From an uncultured Lachnospiraceae bacterium (GTDB taxonomy: Bacteria > Bacillota > Clostridia > Lachnospirales > Lachnospiraceae): 34,483 nt of DNA. The DNA lies in assembly GCA_947625875.1 (NCBI GenBank), contig CANQQG010000024.1, forward strand, positions 1 to 34,483, written 5' to 3'. The position numbers and the translations under genes are program-made. Shown in pieces: positions 9,355 to 18,577 of this stretch; within the stretch, counting starts at the first letter, position 1, and each line of letters begins with the position of its first letter. The notes beneath the pieces are model-generated. The model saw nothing but the letters and a program-made list of their open reading frames with translations. It was not told where the DNA came from and searched no databases.

Positions 9355-9551
9355 TTTTCTCCTTTTCTTCCTATTATAATGTTCACTTTTTTATAATCGG
9401 GGATTAAAAAATACAATTTTTCAGGCATATGCCCGAAGAACAAACATAAAATGAAACAAGATATATTAGAATAAATGTATTTTAACACGTATTTTCATGA
9501 TATTCAACTACATTTTATCAAAAAATGAAAATACCTGCTAACAGGGGTAAT

Positions 9552-11414
9552 ATGTCAAAATTAAAAGCCTTTATCAAAAAAACACCCGCTTTCCTTCCCG
9601 CCGGCCTGTGCGCCCTGTTATTATTCAGCGGGCTGTATTGTCTCAACGGCCATTCGCTTTCCATTCCGGTCGCATCACATCAAGTACCGTCCGAGCGCTC
9701 ATACAATGAAACGGATTTTGAACACTATTTAGACCGGGTTTTCCATTCTGAGGTTACAGCAAATACCTTAAACCTACATTACACGCTTGCTGATCCGGCT
9801 GCGGCACAGATTACTGATTATCCGGTTACTTTCGGAGAAATATCCTATCAGGATGATGAAAAACAGATGGCTTCGCTCGAAAACATGAAGCAGGAATTAT
9901 CTCTTTACAAAAATGCCATACAGTCCGACGAATTAAAGCTGACTTATGACATTTTAGAAGATTCCATCAATCTCCAGCTTGCGCTTGCGCCCTATTATTA
10001 TTATGAAGAACCGCTTTCCTCCACCAATGGCGTGCAGTCCGAATATCCGATCCTGCTCGCCGAATATGCCTTCCACACCAGACAGGATGTAGAGGATTAC
10101 TTAAATCTCCTGTCGCAATATGACGTTTACTTTGATCAGGTGTGCGAATTTGAAAAAGAAAAAGCAAAACGCGGTCTTTTCATGAACGAAAAAGCGGCAA
10201 AAAACTTAATTTCACAATGTGAGGCATTCTTGCCGGACGACTCCGAAACTTCGTTCTGGGAATCAACCTTCACCGAACGGCTCTCCGCGCTTTCAGGATT
10301 AAGCGAAACCCAAAAGCAGGATTACATCGCTCAAAATCAGCAAATACTGCAGGAACACGTTTATCCTGCCTACCATAATCTCATCAGGATACTGAAAGCT
10401 TTAAAACAGAAAGGGACAAATAACCAGGGCTTATGTTATTTTGACGATGGAAAAAAATATTATGAGCTTCTTGTAAAATCCACAACAGGATCTGACAAAC
10501 CAATAAAAGAACTTCAAAAAATGACGGAAGAACGGCGCAAACTATGCCTTTCAGAAATTGATGATATTGCAGATAAACTTTCAGATAAAAATTCCGCTTC
10601 TAATGATTCAAAGCGGAAAAATACAGAATCTGCAAACAGTACAGCGGTAAATGGCGTCTTAGATAAAACGCCGGAAGAAATGCTCGAACACTTAAAAGAA
10701 ACCATACAGACCTCATTCCCAAAACTTCCGGACACCGCTTACACAGTAAAAAATGTGAATGAGAAACTTGAGCCGTTTCTGTCCCCGGCATTTTACCTGA
10801 CCGCGCCGATGGACCATTTTACGGAAAACTGCATTTATATCAATCAGGGAAACCAATACAGCGGCATCCAATTATTCACGACACTCGCGCACGAAGGCTA
10901 TCCGGGCCATCTATACCAGACGGTCTACTCCTACACCGCCAAGCTTCCGCCCATCCGCTATCTGTTATATCATGGCGGTTATACGGAAGGGTGGGCAACT
11001 TATGCGGAAATGCTTTCCTATGGTTATGCCGGCCTGGACGCCGATTTATCCCGCGCGCTCATGCTGAACCAGGATGCGACTCTCAGCCTTTACGCATCCA
11101 TCGACATGGGCGTCCATTATGACGGCTGGACGCTTGCCGATACCGTAGATTTCCTTGCGGGTTACGGGATCACCAAAACATCCGTCATATCCGAAATCTA
11201 CCAGGCGGTCATTGAAAATCCCGCCAACTACTTAAAATACTATATCGGCTACCTGGAATTTTTAAACCTGAAAGAACAGGCAAAAGCATACTGTAAAAAC
11301 GACTATTCCGAGCTTGCTTTTCATAAAACCCTGCTAAATATAGGCTCTGCGCCATTTTATATTATTGAAAAATACTTTGTTAAATACTATAAAGCGGCAA
11401 GTATACACAAATAA
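9552..11414 (+). CDS. DUF885 family protein, putative membrane-anchored metallopeptidase (620 aa)
   Basis: An N-terminal hydrophobic segment (about residues 13-31, AFLPAGLCALLLFSGLY) after a basic stretch indicates an uncleaved anchor or a signal sequence, placing the enzyme outside the membrane. The DUF885 signature HEGYPGH (HExxPGH) lies in LFTTLAHEGYPGHLYQ, followed by GGYTEGWATYAEML, whose Glu is the likely third zinc ligand. Family members are generally treated as M32-like carboxypeptidases. The ATG at 9552 is preferred to 9525 because AGGGG lies four bases upstream. A low-complexity Ser/Asn stretch at about 345-370 separates the N-terminal helical region from the catalytic half. It is monocistronic and divergent from the large secreted protein; no terminator is visible. 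Confidence 0.85.
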   Translation: MSKLKAFIKKTPAFLPAGLCALLLFSGLYCLNGHSLSIPVASHQVPSERSYNETDFEHYLDRVFHSEVTANTLNLHYTLADPAAAQITDYPVTFGEISYQDDEKQMASLENMKQELSLYKNAIQSDELKLTYDILEDSINLQLALAPYYYYEEPLSSTNGVQSEYPILLAEYAFHTRQDVEDYLNLLSQYDVYFDQVCEFEKEKAKRGLFMNEKAAKNLISQCEAFLPDDSETSFWESTFTERLSALSGLSETQKQDYIAQNQQILQEHVYPAYHNLIRILKALKQKGTNNQGLCYFDDGKKYYELLVKSTTGSDKPIKELQKMTEERRKLCLSEIDDIADKLSDKNSASNDSKRKNTESANSTAVNGVLDKTPEEMLEHLKETIQTSFPKLPDTAYTVKNVNEKLEPFLSPAFYLTAPMDHFTENCIYINQGNQYSGIQLFTTLAHEGYPGHLYQTVYSYTAKLPPIRYLLYHGGYTEGWATYAEMLSYGYAGLDADLSRALMLNQDATLSLYASIDMGVHYDGWTLADTVDFLAGYGITKTSVISEIYQAVIENPANYLKYYIGYLEFLNLKEQAKAYCKNDYSELAFHKTLLNIGSAPFYIIEKYFVKYYKAASIHK

Positions 11415-11454
11415 TAAAAACATCCAAAAAACAGACTTTTTTATATATTTACAT

Positions 11455-12297
11455 TTAATTATTCAGTAATTGCTGATATACATCACGTTTTGACATTCCT
11501 CTGTCCTTTGCCACCAATTTCATGCTCTCCTTGTGCGGAACGCCCTGGCTCTCATAATATTCCATATGTTCCCTGAGCGTCAGGCTTTCCCACGCCTGCC
11601 GCTCCTCCATCTGCAGTTCCTCACGCGGTTTCCCATGGATAACAAGCACATATTCCCCGCGCGGCTCCTGTGATTCATAAAATTTTAAGGCGCCCGTAAA
11701 CGTCGTGCGCATATTTTCCTCAAATTTTTTTGTCAGTTCCCTGCAGATTGAAAGCTCGCGCTCCCCCAGAGCCTCATACAGCTCCTCCAACGTATGAATC
11801 AGATGATGCGGCGCTTCATATAAAATGATCGTGCGCGTTTCTGATTTTAATTCATTTATAATATAACCGCGTTCTTTCTTATCACGCGGCAAAAAAGCCT
11901 CAAAAGCAAAACGGCGCGTCGGCAGCCCAGACATTGTGAGCGCCGTCACACATGCCGCCGCCCCGGGCAGCGACGTCACCGCAATCCCTTCTTCCAGACA
12001 GATACGCACAAGCTCTTCTCCCGGATCTGAGACGCCAGGCGTCCCCGCGTCGGTAATCAAAGCGATGTTCCTGCCCTCTTTGAGTTTCCTCACAAGACTG
12101 TATGCCTTTTCTACCTTATTATATTCATGATAAGAAGTCATCGGCGTCTTAATCTCAAAATGATTCAGCAGACGGATAGAATTTCTCGTATCCTCCGCCG
12201 CGATCAGATCAACTTCCTTTAATGTGCGCAATACGCGGAACGTAATATCCTCCAGATTTCCGATCGGCGTTGCGCATAAATATAAGATTCCTTCCAT
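11455..12297 (-). CDS. rsmI: 16S rRNA (cytidine1402-2'-O)-methyltransferase RsmI
   Basis: SAM-dependent methyltransferase that 2'-O-methylates C1402 in the ribosomal P site. The tetrapyrrole-methylase fold is plain: LYLCATPIGNLEDIT at the N-terminus, AAEDTRN, TDAGTPGVSDPG (SAM-binding loop), LPGAAACVTAL, then GLPTRRFAFEAFLPRDKKER. Length (280 aa) is normal. The ATG follows GGGAG at a suitable distance. It is the last gene of the eight-gene operon that starts at 18412, 15 bp behind trmN6. The same neighbours occur near the origin in Bacillus (yabB-yabC). No terminator is visible after it; the convergent DUF885 gene ends 40 bp away. Confidence 0.97.
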   Translation of the reverse strand: MEGILYLCATPIGNLEDITFRVLRTLKEVDLIAAEDTRNSIRLLNHFEIKTPMTSYHEYNKVEKAYSLVRKLKEGRNIALITDAGTPGVSDPGEELVRICLEEGIAVTSLPGAAACVTALTMSGLPTRRFAFEAFLPRDKKERGYIINELKSETRTIILYEAPHHLIHTLEELYEALGERELSICRELTKKFEENMRTTFTGALKFYESQEPRGEYVLVIHGKPREELQMEERQAWESLTLREHMEYYESQGVPHKESMKLVAKDRGMSKRDVYQQLLNN

Positions 12298-12312
12298 AAT
12301 AATCTCCCATGC

Positions 12313-13053
12313 TCAATATCCATAGATATCATAAATCTCATCTGTATACTTCCCCGCTTCTTTATAGACAATCAGCGGTTTTTCCACCCTCATTCCCGGT
12401 CTCCCGCCGCGCAGCCCTTCGATCAGAACCATATTCGGCTCATGGTCAACATAAGGATATACAAACTTCATCCGTTTCGGTTCTATCCCGTATTTTGTCA
12501 TCACGCACAGGATCTCCGACAAGCGGAACGGACGGTGAACCATATAAAACCTGCCTTTCGGCATCAAAAGCCGCGCGCTCTCCCGCACAACATCCTTTAG
12601 TGTGCATAATATCTCATGCCTTGCGATTGTTTTTGCTTCTTTTTCATTCTGCAGCCCATGTTTTCCTGCCATATAAGGCGGATTCGTCGTAACGACATGA
12701 AAAGAAGATGCCCCAAATATACTTGAAGCATCTTTTATGTCTCCCGTTACAATCTCAATTTTTGCCTCCAGATGGTTCAGCGCCACGCTTCTTTTCGCCA
12801 TATCCGCGCTTTCCGGCTGGATCTCCAGACCTGTAAAATGCGCGCCTTCTGTTTTCGCTTCCAATAATATGGGAATGATTCCGGTTCCCGTCCCCAGGTC
12901 GATCGCCGTTTCATTTTTTTTCACCTGCGCAAAACCGGACAGCAATACGGCGTCCATCCCAAAACAAAATCGTTCCGGATCCTGAATAATCACATATCCA
13001 TTCCGCTGCAGCTCATCCAGGCGTTCTCCCTCACGTAAATTATTTTGTATCAT
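12313..13053 (-). CDS. trmN6: tRNA1(Val) (adenine37-N6)-methyltransferase family (TrmN6/YabB)
   Basis: Class I methyltransferase. The SAM-binding motif is AIDLGTGTGIIPILL, the acidic loop end is GLEIQPESADMAKRS, and the catalytic N6-adenine motif is NPPY (VVTTNPPYM). A preceding RLDELQRNGYVIIQDPERFCFGMDAVLL segment is typical of the YabB/TrmN6 group. The start overlaps the end of ricT by 14 bases, so the two are translationally coupled. Substrate assignment follows the E. coli homologue; in Firmicutes it is less certain. Confidence 0.92.
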   Translation of the reverse strand: MIQNNLREGERLDELQRNGYVIIQDPERFCFGMDAVLLSGFAQVKKNETAIDLGTGTGIIPILLEAKTEGAHFTGLEIQPESADMAKRSVALNHLEAKIEIVTGDIKDASSIFGASSFHVVTTNPPYMAGKHGLQNEKEAKTIARHEILCTLKDVVRESARLLMPKGRFYMVHRPFRLSEILCVMTKYGIEPKRMKFVYPYVDHEPNMVLIEGLRGGRPGMRVEKPLIVYKEAGKYTDEIYDIYGY

Positions 13054-13945
13054 CTAACTTCGATTTTCCTTCCCTGTCCTCCAAAACACTCAGCTTCTTG
13101 ATCTCCTCCGCGGAAACTTTCACCTTTCTTTTCCTCGGCTTGAACTTCAGCTGGCTGGCCTTATATTCCCGCAGCTCTTTTTCGCCGTTTACGTCAACCT
13201 TTACCTTCACAAGCTGGCGTAAAACGCTGACATTCTGCACCTCTCCCTTTAAACCATCGTTTGTCGTAACCATCTCGCCCACTTCCGGCAAACGGCTGTT
13301 TAAATATTCATACGTTTCCTGCTCATTTTTCAGGCAGCACATCAGCCTTCCGCAGACGCCGGAAATCTTCGTCGGGTTCAGCGACAAATTCTGCTCCTTT
13401 GCCATTTTAATCGAAACAGGCACGAACTCAGACAAATACGTGGCGCAGCACAATTCCCTGCCACAAATCCCCATTCCGCCGAGAATCTTCGTTTCATCGC
13501 GCACGCCAATCTGCCGCAATTCAATCCGCGTCCTGAAAACCGCCGCCAGATCTTTTACGAGTTCGCGGAAGTCAATCCTGCCGTCCGCGGTAAAATAAAA
13601 CAACAGCTTATTATTATCAAATGTATATTCCGCCTGAATCAGCTTCATCTCAAGCCCATGCTTTTCTATCTTTTCAAGACAGATCCGGTAAGCCCTTTCC
13701 TGCTTCTCCTTATTCATCGCCTGCTGCTTTTCATCTTCTTCCGTCGCAATCCGGATTACCGGCTTCAGCGGTTTTGTGATTTCACTGTCATCCATTTCTT
13801 TTGTCGGTATCATTACCACGCCAAATTCTATTCCGCGGGCAGTTTCTACAATTACGTGCGTCCCTGTTTCCATATCCATGTCCAGAGGATCGAAATAATA
13901 AATTTTCCCCGCATTGCGGAATCTGACTCCTACAATTTTTGTCAT
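13040..13945 (-). CDS. ricT: RicT (YaaT), PSP1-domain subunit of the Y complex
   Basis: PSP1-domain protein, in Bacillus part of the RicA-RicF-RicT complex that works with RNase Y and affects sporulation, competence and biofilm formation. The N-terminus TKIVGVRFRNAGKIYYFDP and the Cys-rich segment GICGRELCCATYLSEF followed by SGVCGRLMCCLKNE are diagnostic; these cysteines bind an iron-sulfur cluster in the family. A basic C-terminal tail (KFKPRKRKVKV) is present. The length, 301 aa, is somewhat longer than Bacillus YaaT because of that tail. It lies four bases after holB. Confidence 0.96.
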   Translation of the reverse strand: MTKIVGVRFRNAGKIYYFDPLDMDMETGTHVIVETARGIEFGVVMIPTKEMDDSEITKPLKPVIRIATEEDEKQQAMNKEKQERAYRICLEKIEKHGLEMKLIQAEYTFDNNKLLFYFTADGRIDFRELVKDLAAVFRTRIELRQIGVRDETKILGGMGICGRELCCATYLSEFVPVSIKMAKEQNLSLNPTKISGVCGRLMCCLKNEQETYEYLNSRLPEVGEMVTTNDGLKGEVQNVSVLRQLVKVKVDVNGEKELREYKASQLKFKPRKRKVKVSAEEIKKLSVLEDREGKSKLDDTK

Positions 13946-13949
13946 TTAC

Positions 13950-14939
13950 CTAATTCTCCTTTATTGTCAGCAGTAACAGTTCTATGACAAGATCAAAATT
14001 CACATTTGCATTCAGCCGCATTTTCGCCTTTTCCAAAGCTTTCAGAATGCGCTCGATCCCATGATAAGAACTCTTGCTCGCCTGCTGCTTTATTTCGTAG
14101 ATCTCTTCCTTAAAGATCAGCCCGTTGATATCCATCGTCGCCTTATACATCAGGACATCGCGGTACCAGACCATCATGATATCAAAATAATCATTGATTT
14201 CCAGCTTATATTCGCTGATCTGCTTTACAGCCTCTCCCATTTCATAAATATCAATTTCCTTTATCCGCTTTAAAATCTGCACCGCGGAATCTTTCAGCTC
14301 TTTAAAATATTCGGAAGAAGCCAGACGAATTGCTTTTCCCACATTCCCCTGCGCAAAGGCAACGCTGACCTCCGCCTGGTAATCCGGTATCTGATATTCC
14401 TTCATCAGATATTTACGGATCAGCTCATCCTGCACCGGCTTTAAGTCCAGACGGATACAGCGTGATAAAATCGTCGGGAGAAATGCATCCGCGTTCGTCG
14501 TCAATAACAAAATAATAACATACGACGGCGGCTCCTCGATCGTTTTTAACAGTGCGTTCTGCGCCTGCTGGTTCATCTTCTGCGCATCGTCCACAAGATA
14601 AATTTTATAAGGGCCGGAATACGGTTTCACCATTATATCCTTATTGATCTGCGTACGGATATCGTCTACCGATATCGTATTCGGCTTATCATGATGCACA
14701 TAAAGAATATCCGGATGGTTATGGCTCGCAGCCTGTTTACAGGAATGGCATTCCATGCAGCCTTCCGTCCCCTTCTTTTCACATTGCAGCGCCGCCGCAA
14801 AAGCCTCCGCCAGCATCATTTTTCCCGCCCCGTCAGGCCCGTTCAAAATATAAGCATGAGAAATCTTATCCATTGCGATCGCATTTTTCAAATGCTCGAT
14901 AATCTGTTCATGTCCAATGACATCTTTAAAACCGGCCAT
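13950..14939 (-). CDS. holB: DNA polymerase III delta-prime subunit
   Basis: Clamp-loader subunit. AAA+ features in order: FKDVIGHEQIIEHL box, Walker A GPDGAGKM (residues ~34-41, with Met where Thr/Ser is usual), a zinc module of four Cys (CEKKGTEGCMECHSC), DDAQKMNQQAQNALLKTIEEPP, and the SRC motif in ILSRCIRLDL. The Met after the P-loop Lys suggests weak or absent ATP hydrolysis, as is accepted for delta-prime in other bacteria. Start supported by AAAGGGGTG upstream. It sits between yaaR and ricT, the conserved order in Firmicutes. Confidence 0.96.
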   Translation of the reverse strand: MAGFKDVIGHEQIIEHLKNAIAMDKISHAYILNGPDGAGKMMLAEAFAAALQCEKKGTEGCMECHSCKQAASHNHPDILYVHHDKPNTISVDDIRTQINKDIMVKPYSGPYKIYLVDDAQKMNQQAQNALLKTIEEPPSYVIILLLTTNADAFLPTILSRCIRLDLKPVQDELIRKYLMKEYQIPDYQAEVSVAFAQGNVGKAIRLASSEYFKELKDSAVQILKRIKEIDIYEMGEAVKQISEYKLEINDYFDIMMVWYRDVLMYKATMDINGLIFKEEIYEIKQQASKSSYHGIERILKALEKAKMRLNANVNFDLVIELLLLTIKEN

Positions 14940-14971
14940 AATAACACCCCTTTCTTCTATATTAATATGTG

Positions 14972-15412
14972 TCAGGTAAAAATATCCAATAACAAACCTG
15001 TGATCTCGCCGATCTTACTTAAAATCTTGATGTGGTCTTTTTCTTCCTCACAGAGCTCCTGCGCCAGCTCATCGAGATTGCTGTCCACCAGACGGACAAT
15101 GCCGTACACGCGATGCCGTCCCCTGCGGTCCAAAAAATTTTCACGCGAAAACTTATGCGAACGGTTTACGACTTCATTCAAAAAATCCTTGATCTGCGCG
15201 CGGTATTTTTTCATATCGCGTATATCCATATGTCTTGCGATCAGCTCACCCTGCAGCGTAATGTCCTTTAGCATCCGCTCCAACTGCTGCTGCAGGTCAG
15301 CGTCTTCGATCGCGCTCGTCAGCGCAAACTTAAATCCGTTGTCCGTACTCTCAACAGGCGCGGCGCTTTCCGTATTCATAACCGCCGACGCCTGGTTTAC
15401 CTTAATATCCAT
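14972..15412 (-). CDS. yaaR: YaaR family protein (DUF327), 146 aa
   Basis: Conserved Firmicutes protein of unknown function, always near holB. The open frame extends to 15748 but the real start is the ATG at 15412 ([11 protein letters not shown]): GGAGGG lies just upstream, and everything further 5' overlaps the decarboxylase gene and lacks family similarity. The mostly helical body contains [13 protein letters not shown] and [19 protein letters not shown] segments followed by [22 protein letters not shown], typical of DUF327. It lies 32 bp before holB. Confidence 0.93.
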   Translation of the reverse strand: MDIKVNQASAVMNTESAAPVESTDNGFKFALTSAIEDADLQQQLERMLKDITLQGELIARHMDIRDMKKYRAQIKDFLNEVVNRSHKFSRENFLDRRGRHRVYGIVRLVDSNLDELAQELCEEEKDHIKILSKIGEITGLLLDIFT

Positions 15413-15447
15413 GAACCCTCCACCGCTTTCTGTCTGACAAAAATATA

Positions 15448-16899
15448 TTAGATGTGTGCAACCGTAAGTATTTTGTCCCTGATTCCCTGCACATTTAAAT
15501 GCAGCTCCCGGCACTTTCGCAGCACAGCAAGAAAATCCTCTGTTATACGTTCCCCCGGCACAAGCATCGGGATTCCCGGCGGATAAAGGTAGATATATTC
15601 CGCGCTGATCTTTCCAGCACAGCAGGATTCTTCTGTTTCTTCCACCGCCGCATATGACGCTTCGGAAATCTCCCATACCTTTTCGCGCTCCGCATAAACC
15701 TCCTGCAAAAAGCGCCCTTCCCCATTCCATGTCCCGGACATTTCCCAAAAAGACAGTTCTGCGTCAATTTCCTTTAACGCGCAAAACAGCCTTTGAAACC
15801 CTTCCTCTGTATCCATAATGCCTGCCATCGCAAGCGCATAATCTGCCGAATACAATTCCAGCTGCAAATGATATTTTTCCAACAGCCTCCGGTACAGCTG
15901 CTCCCCGCTGATTCCGGCGCATAACGTACTAATGAGAATTTTCGCCGGATCGGCGTCCATTCCCGCATCCAGTTCCAAATCTTCTTTCGTAAACACATGA
16001 AGGCGTTTCAGTTCCTTACAGTTATCATAAAATAACTTCAAACGCCTGTTTAATTTATCAAATAATTCGTCCGCAGATGTTTCCAGCAGCCTCACACAGC
16101 GGTCAATTCCCGCCATAAGCACATAAGACGGAGAGCTTGTTTCAAAAATCCCGAGCATTTCCTCTACCCGCGCTGCATCTGCGCGGTCGCTTGCCACATG
16201 AAGCGCCGCCGTCTGTGTAAAAGAAGGAAGTGTCTTATGAAGACTTTGTATCACGAGATCCGCTCCCTGTCCAATTGCAGACCGCGGAACGTGCGGACTC
16301 AGGGAAAAATGCGCCCCATGCGCTTCATCTACGATTAAATATGCATTAAATTTATGAGTAATCTCCGCAATTTTCTTTATATCAGAAACGATTCCGTCAT
16401 ACGTTGGAGACGTTATGACGACCGCTCTCGTATTTCCCTGCTTTCTCAGCGCTTTTTCCACATCTTCCGGCGTGACCACACCCTGTATCCCGCAGGATAA
16501 AAACTGCGGATAGACATAATCTGCCTTTAAACCGAATATTTTAACCGCGTTATAGACAGCTTTATGGCAATTTCTTGCTATTAAAATATTCTCTTTCGGC
16601 TTTACCACAGCCCCGACCGCACTCAGCAGCCCACAGGTGCTTCCATTCACCAGATAATATGCGCGTCTGCTCCCATACAGACGGCAAAGCCGGTTTTGCG
16701 CTTCCAGCAGGATCCCTTCCGCCTGATGCAGATGGTCAAAACCTTCTATCTCCGTAATATCAATCTTATATGGATCCGCCAATTCGCTTATATTTCGTTT
16801 ATGCCCCGGCATATGAAACGGATAATAATCGCTTTCCGCATAATCCTTCAGCGCTTCATCAAGATACCGTTCCTTATATATTTTATGAAACTCTTCCAT
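15448..16899 (-). CDS. Orn/Lys/Arg decarboxylase family PLP enzyme (483 aa)
   Basis: Fold-type I PLP enzyme related to Bacillus SpeA/YaaO, likely decarboxylating arginine, lysine or ornithine in polyamine synthesis. Visible features: [11 protein letters not shown] near the N-terminus, [11 protein letters not shown], the [11 protein letters not shown] phosphate-binding segment, [11 protein letters not shown] (PLP ring-binding Asp), and the Schiff-base Lys222 in [14 protein letters not shown]. The start is the ATG at 16899, two bases after the stop of the AbiEii-like gene, indicating translational coupling; upstream in-frame codons overlap that gene. Substrate cannot be decided from sequence. 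In Bacillus tmk and yaaQ lie between yaaO and yaaR; here both are missing and the gap is only 35 bp. Confidence 0.9.
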   Translation of the reverse strand: MEEFHKIYKERYLDEALKDYAESDYYPFHMPGHKRNISELADPYKIDITEIEGFDHLHQAEGILLEAQNRLCRLYGSRRAYYLVNGSTCGLLSAVGAVVKPKENILIARNCHKAVYNAVKIFGLKADYVYPQFLSCGIQGVVTPEDVEKALRKQGNTRAVVITSPTYDGIVSDIKKIAEITHKFNAYLIVDEAHGAHFSLSPHVPRSAIGQGADLVIQSLHKTLPSFTQTAALHVASDRADAARVEEMLGIFETSSPSYVLMAGIDRCVRLLETSADELFDKLNRRLKLFYDNCKELKRLHVFTKEDLELDAGMDADPAKILISTLCAGISGEQLYRRLLEKYHLQLELYSADYALAMAGIMDTEEGFQRLFCALKEIDAELSFWEMSGTWNGEGRFLQEVYAEREKVWEISEASYAAVEETEESCCAGKISAEYIYLYPPGIPMLVPGERITEDFLAVLRKCRELHLNVQGIRDKILTVAHI

Positions 16900-16901
16900 T
16901 T

Positions 16902-17780
16902 TTAGTCTATAAACCTTCCAAGCTCCGGCATCCAGTCTCCCAGATAAACGACATTCCTGCACATATTATTCCAGATCGTCCGGAAAAACGATTCAAACAC
17001 GTCCATCACTTCATCCCAGGAAGGCGCGTCCTTTTTCTCGTGCCGGAGATACGATTTCCACTTCTTTAACATATATCGGTTTTTTCGGTAATCAAGTAAC
17101 AGCTCCAGGCGTCCCTCTTCAATCGGAATTTCATTTTTTTTGCAGCCCTCGCTTAACAGTTCCCAGATATTTCTTCCTGAAATCATTTCGCTTTTTAAAA
17201 TCCGGTAAATATCATCATAATAGGAAATCTCATTCAGCAGTTCCAGCTTCTGCATAATCTCTATAAACCTCAGCGTAATCAGCTCTGCGGCAGGAAAACA
17301 TAAAACAGAAACTTTCCTGTTATAAAAAGGCAGGTTCAGTTCACGTTTCTCCGGACGGATATGTTCCAGCTCCACACAGCTTATCTTCAGCTTTACCGGA
17401 ATCTTAACCGACTCAAACACAGCCGAAAGATTTACATGGAACGCTCCATTCTGGCTCTTTATACTGTAACTCCAGACCAGCGCATCTGTTTTATCATTCC
17501 GAAATAACGCAGCGCACAGATCTCCGATATCTTTTTTTGTATAACGCGTCTTTTCGTCCTGTTTGATAAAATATTCCAGATTCAGGCTGACTTTATGCTG
17601 ATAGGCCTCCGTCTGCAGATGCCCCGTCTGATAAAACAAAAGCTTTTCCGCATAATCAGAATCCGCCAGCCTTTGTACGATTCCTTCTACAACAGATGCT
17701 GACAAAGCCTGTTCAAAAGAAAGCTGAAGCGCTTTGCCGCGTTCCCGTAAAAAAGATTCCTGCGGCAGCTTTTCTTCCAT
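16902..17780 (-). CDS. AbiEii-like protein with degenerate nucleotidyltransferase motifs (292 aa)
   Basis: Partner of the AbiEi-type gene just upstream; overall layout (N-terminal helical region, central nucleotidyltransferase-like core, C-terminal helices WDEVMDVFESFFRTIW) fits the AbiEii family of type IV toxins. However the residues expected to be catalytic are not there. Where the family has a GG loop I see LLFYQTGHLQ. Where it has an Asp-x-Asp strand I see SLNLEYF. Where a third Asp is expected I see KLKISC. A non-toxic pseudoenzyme or a strongly diverged family is therefore possible. The ATG at 17780 shares one base with the antitoxin stop (TAATG) and has GGAG ten bases upstream; a GTG at 17789 is the alternative. 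The decarboxylase starts two bases after its stop. Confidence 0.65.
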   Translation of the reverse strand: MEEKLPQESFLRERGKALQLSFEQALSASVVEGIVQRLADSDYAEKLLFYQTGHLQTEAYQHKVSLNLEYFIKQDEKTRYTKKDIGDLCAALFRNDKTDALVWSYSIKSQNGAFHVNLSAVFESVKIPVKLKISCVELEHIRPEKRELNLPFYNRKVSVLCFPAAELITLRFIEIMQKLELLNEISYYDDIYRILKSEMISGRNIWELLSEGCKKNEIPIEEGRLELLLDYRKNRYMLKKWKSYLRHEKKDAPSWDEVMDVFESFFRTIWNNMCRNVVYLGDWMPELGRFID

Positions 17781-18412
17781 TACAGCCACACTCCAATCTG
17801 ATTCCGAACCTTTGACAAAACTTTGCGCGCCTTCGCAAACGCCAGCAGTTTTGCCACATCTTTTTCTTTATCCATGATAAACGCGCGGAGCGCTTTCTGC
17901 AGATCGTCCTTTTCAAGCCTGTCCTCATATTTTAAAACATCACAGATCAGACGTTCTTTTGTATAGATCGACATCTCACCGTTCCCGAACGGGATCTTCG
18001 CCACACCGAGCGCCAATACGTCAGGCTCTGTATAATACGGCTGAACCAACGGATATTCCAGCTTAAACCTGGACTTTGAAGTATTCTTATCAACCGCGAT
18101 TGTCCATTTATACGGCTTATCTTTTAAATAATGGTAACAATATAGTGCGCTTTCCATACAAAGGACCCCGTCAGGAAACATCGTTGCAATGATCTCCTGC
18201 TCATTCTTTTTCTTATAATTCATTGCATAATATCCGTTTTTTACCCGTTCGATCACTTCACTGTCGACAAAAGACTGAATCCTGCGGTAATCCATGCCAA
18301 GCGTATACAACTGCGAAGTCTTTACGACGCCGCCATTTTCTTCCATCAGCGCGCGCATTTCCTCTATCTGCTGTCTCCGCTTTTCCTTCCGGCTCAACTT
18401 TTCTTCACTCAT
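17780..18412 (-). CDS. AbiEi-type antitoxin / winged-helix regulator (210 aa)
   Basis: Type IV antitoxin family protein, expected to repress its own promoter through an N-terminal winged helix. The N-terminus is basic (RKEKRRQQIEEM); the winged-helix region is NGGVVKTSQLYTLGMDYRRIQSFVDSEV followed by IERVKNGYYAM. The C-terminal AbiEi domain has MSIYTKERLICDVLKYEDRL and ends in VRNQIGVWL. It is the first gene of the eight-gene operon and has a near-consensus promoter at 18456-18485. Because that promoter reads on into holB and ricT, any autorepression would affect essential genes. The family call is good; antitoxin function is inferred, given the degraded partner. Confidence 0.78.
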   Translation of the reverse strand: MSEEKLSRKEKRRQQIEEMRALMEENGGVVKTSQLYTLGMDYRRIQSFVDSEVIERVKNGYYAMNYKKKNEQEIIATMFPDGVLCMESALYCYHYLKDKPYKWTIAVDKNTSKSRFKLEYPLVQPYYTEPDVLALGVAKIPFGNGEMSIYTKERLICDVLKYEDRLEKDDLQKALRAFIMDKEKDVAKLLAFAKARKVLSKVRNQIGVWL

Positions 18413-18455
18413 CTATTTTTTCCGCTCCATGAATAAACTCTTTGTATATATTTAC

Positions 18456-18485
18456 ATTATATGCCTAACCGCATAGAATTGTCAA
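18456..18485 (-). promoter_or_regulatory. Sigma-A promoter of the abiE-yaaR-holB-ricT-rsmI operon
   Basis: Read on the minus strand: TTGACA (18485-18480), an 18-bp spacer, TATAAT (18461-18456). Both boxes match consensus. It stands 44 bp before the AbiEi start and is the only clear promoter for the eight genes behind it. Confidence 0.85.
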
Positions 18486-18504
18486 ACGTATCCTGATTTT
18501 TCCC

Positions 18505-18533
18505 TTGCCTTATATTTTTTCTTTCTTTATAAT
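18505..18533 (+). promoter_or_regulatory. Sigma-A promoter of the orphan gene at 18578
   Basis: TTGCCT (18505-18510), 17-bp spacer, TATAAT (18528-18533). It is back to back with the abiE operon promoter; the -35 boxes are only 19 bp apart, so one bound regulator could affect both. Confidence 0.8.
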
Positions 18534-18577
18534 AAAAGAAACACCTATTTACAAAATGAAACAGAAAGGATATCCCT

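Noticed and set aside
9355..9551. Divergent promoter region with two TATAAT boxes between the secreted protein and the DUF885 gene
   Set aside because: The boxes lack -35 partners at proper spacing, or lie too close to the ribosome site, so I did not call promoters.
15413..15748. Upstream extension of the yaaR frame
   Set aside because: Overlaps the decarboxylase gene in another frame; the family-conserved N-terminus and GGAGGG support the start at 15412.
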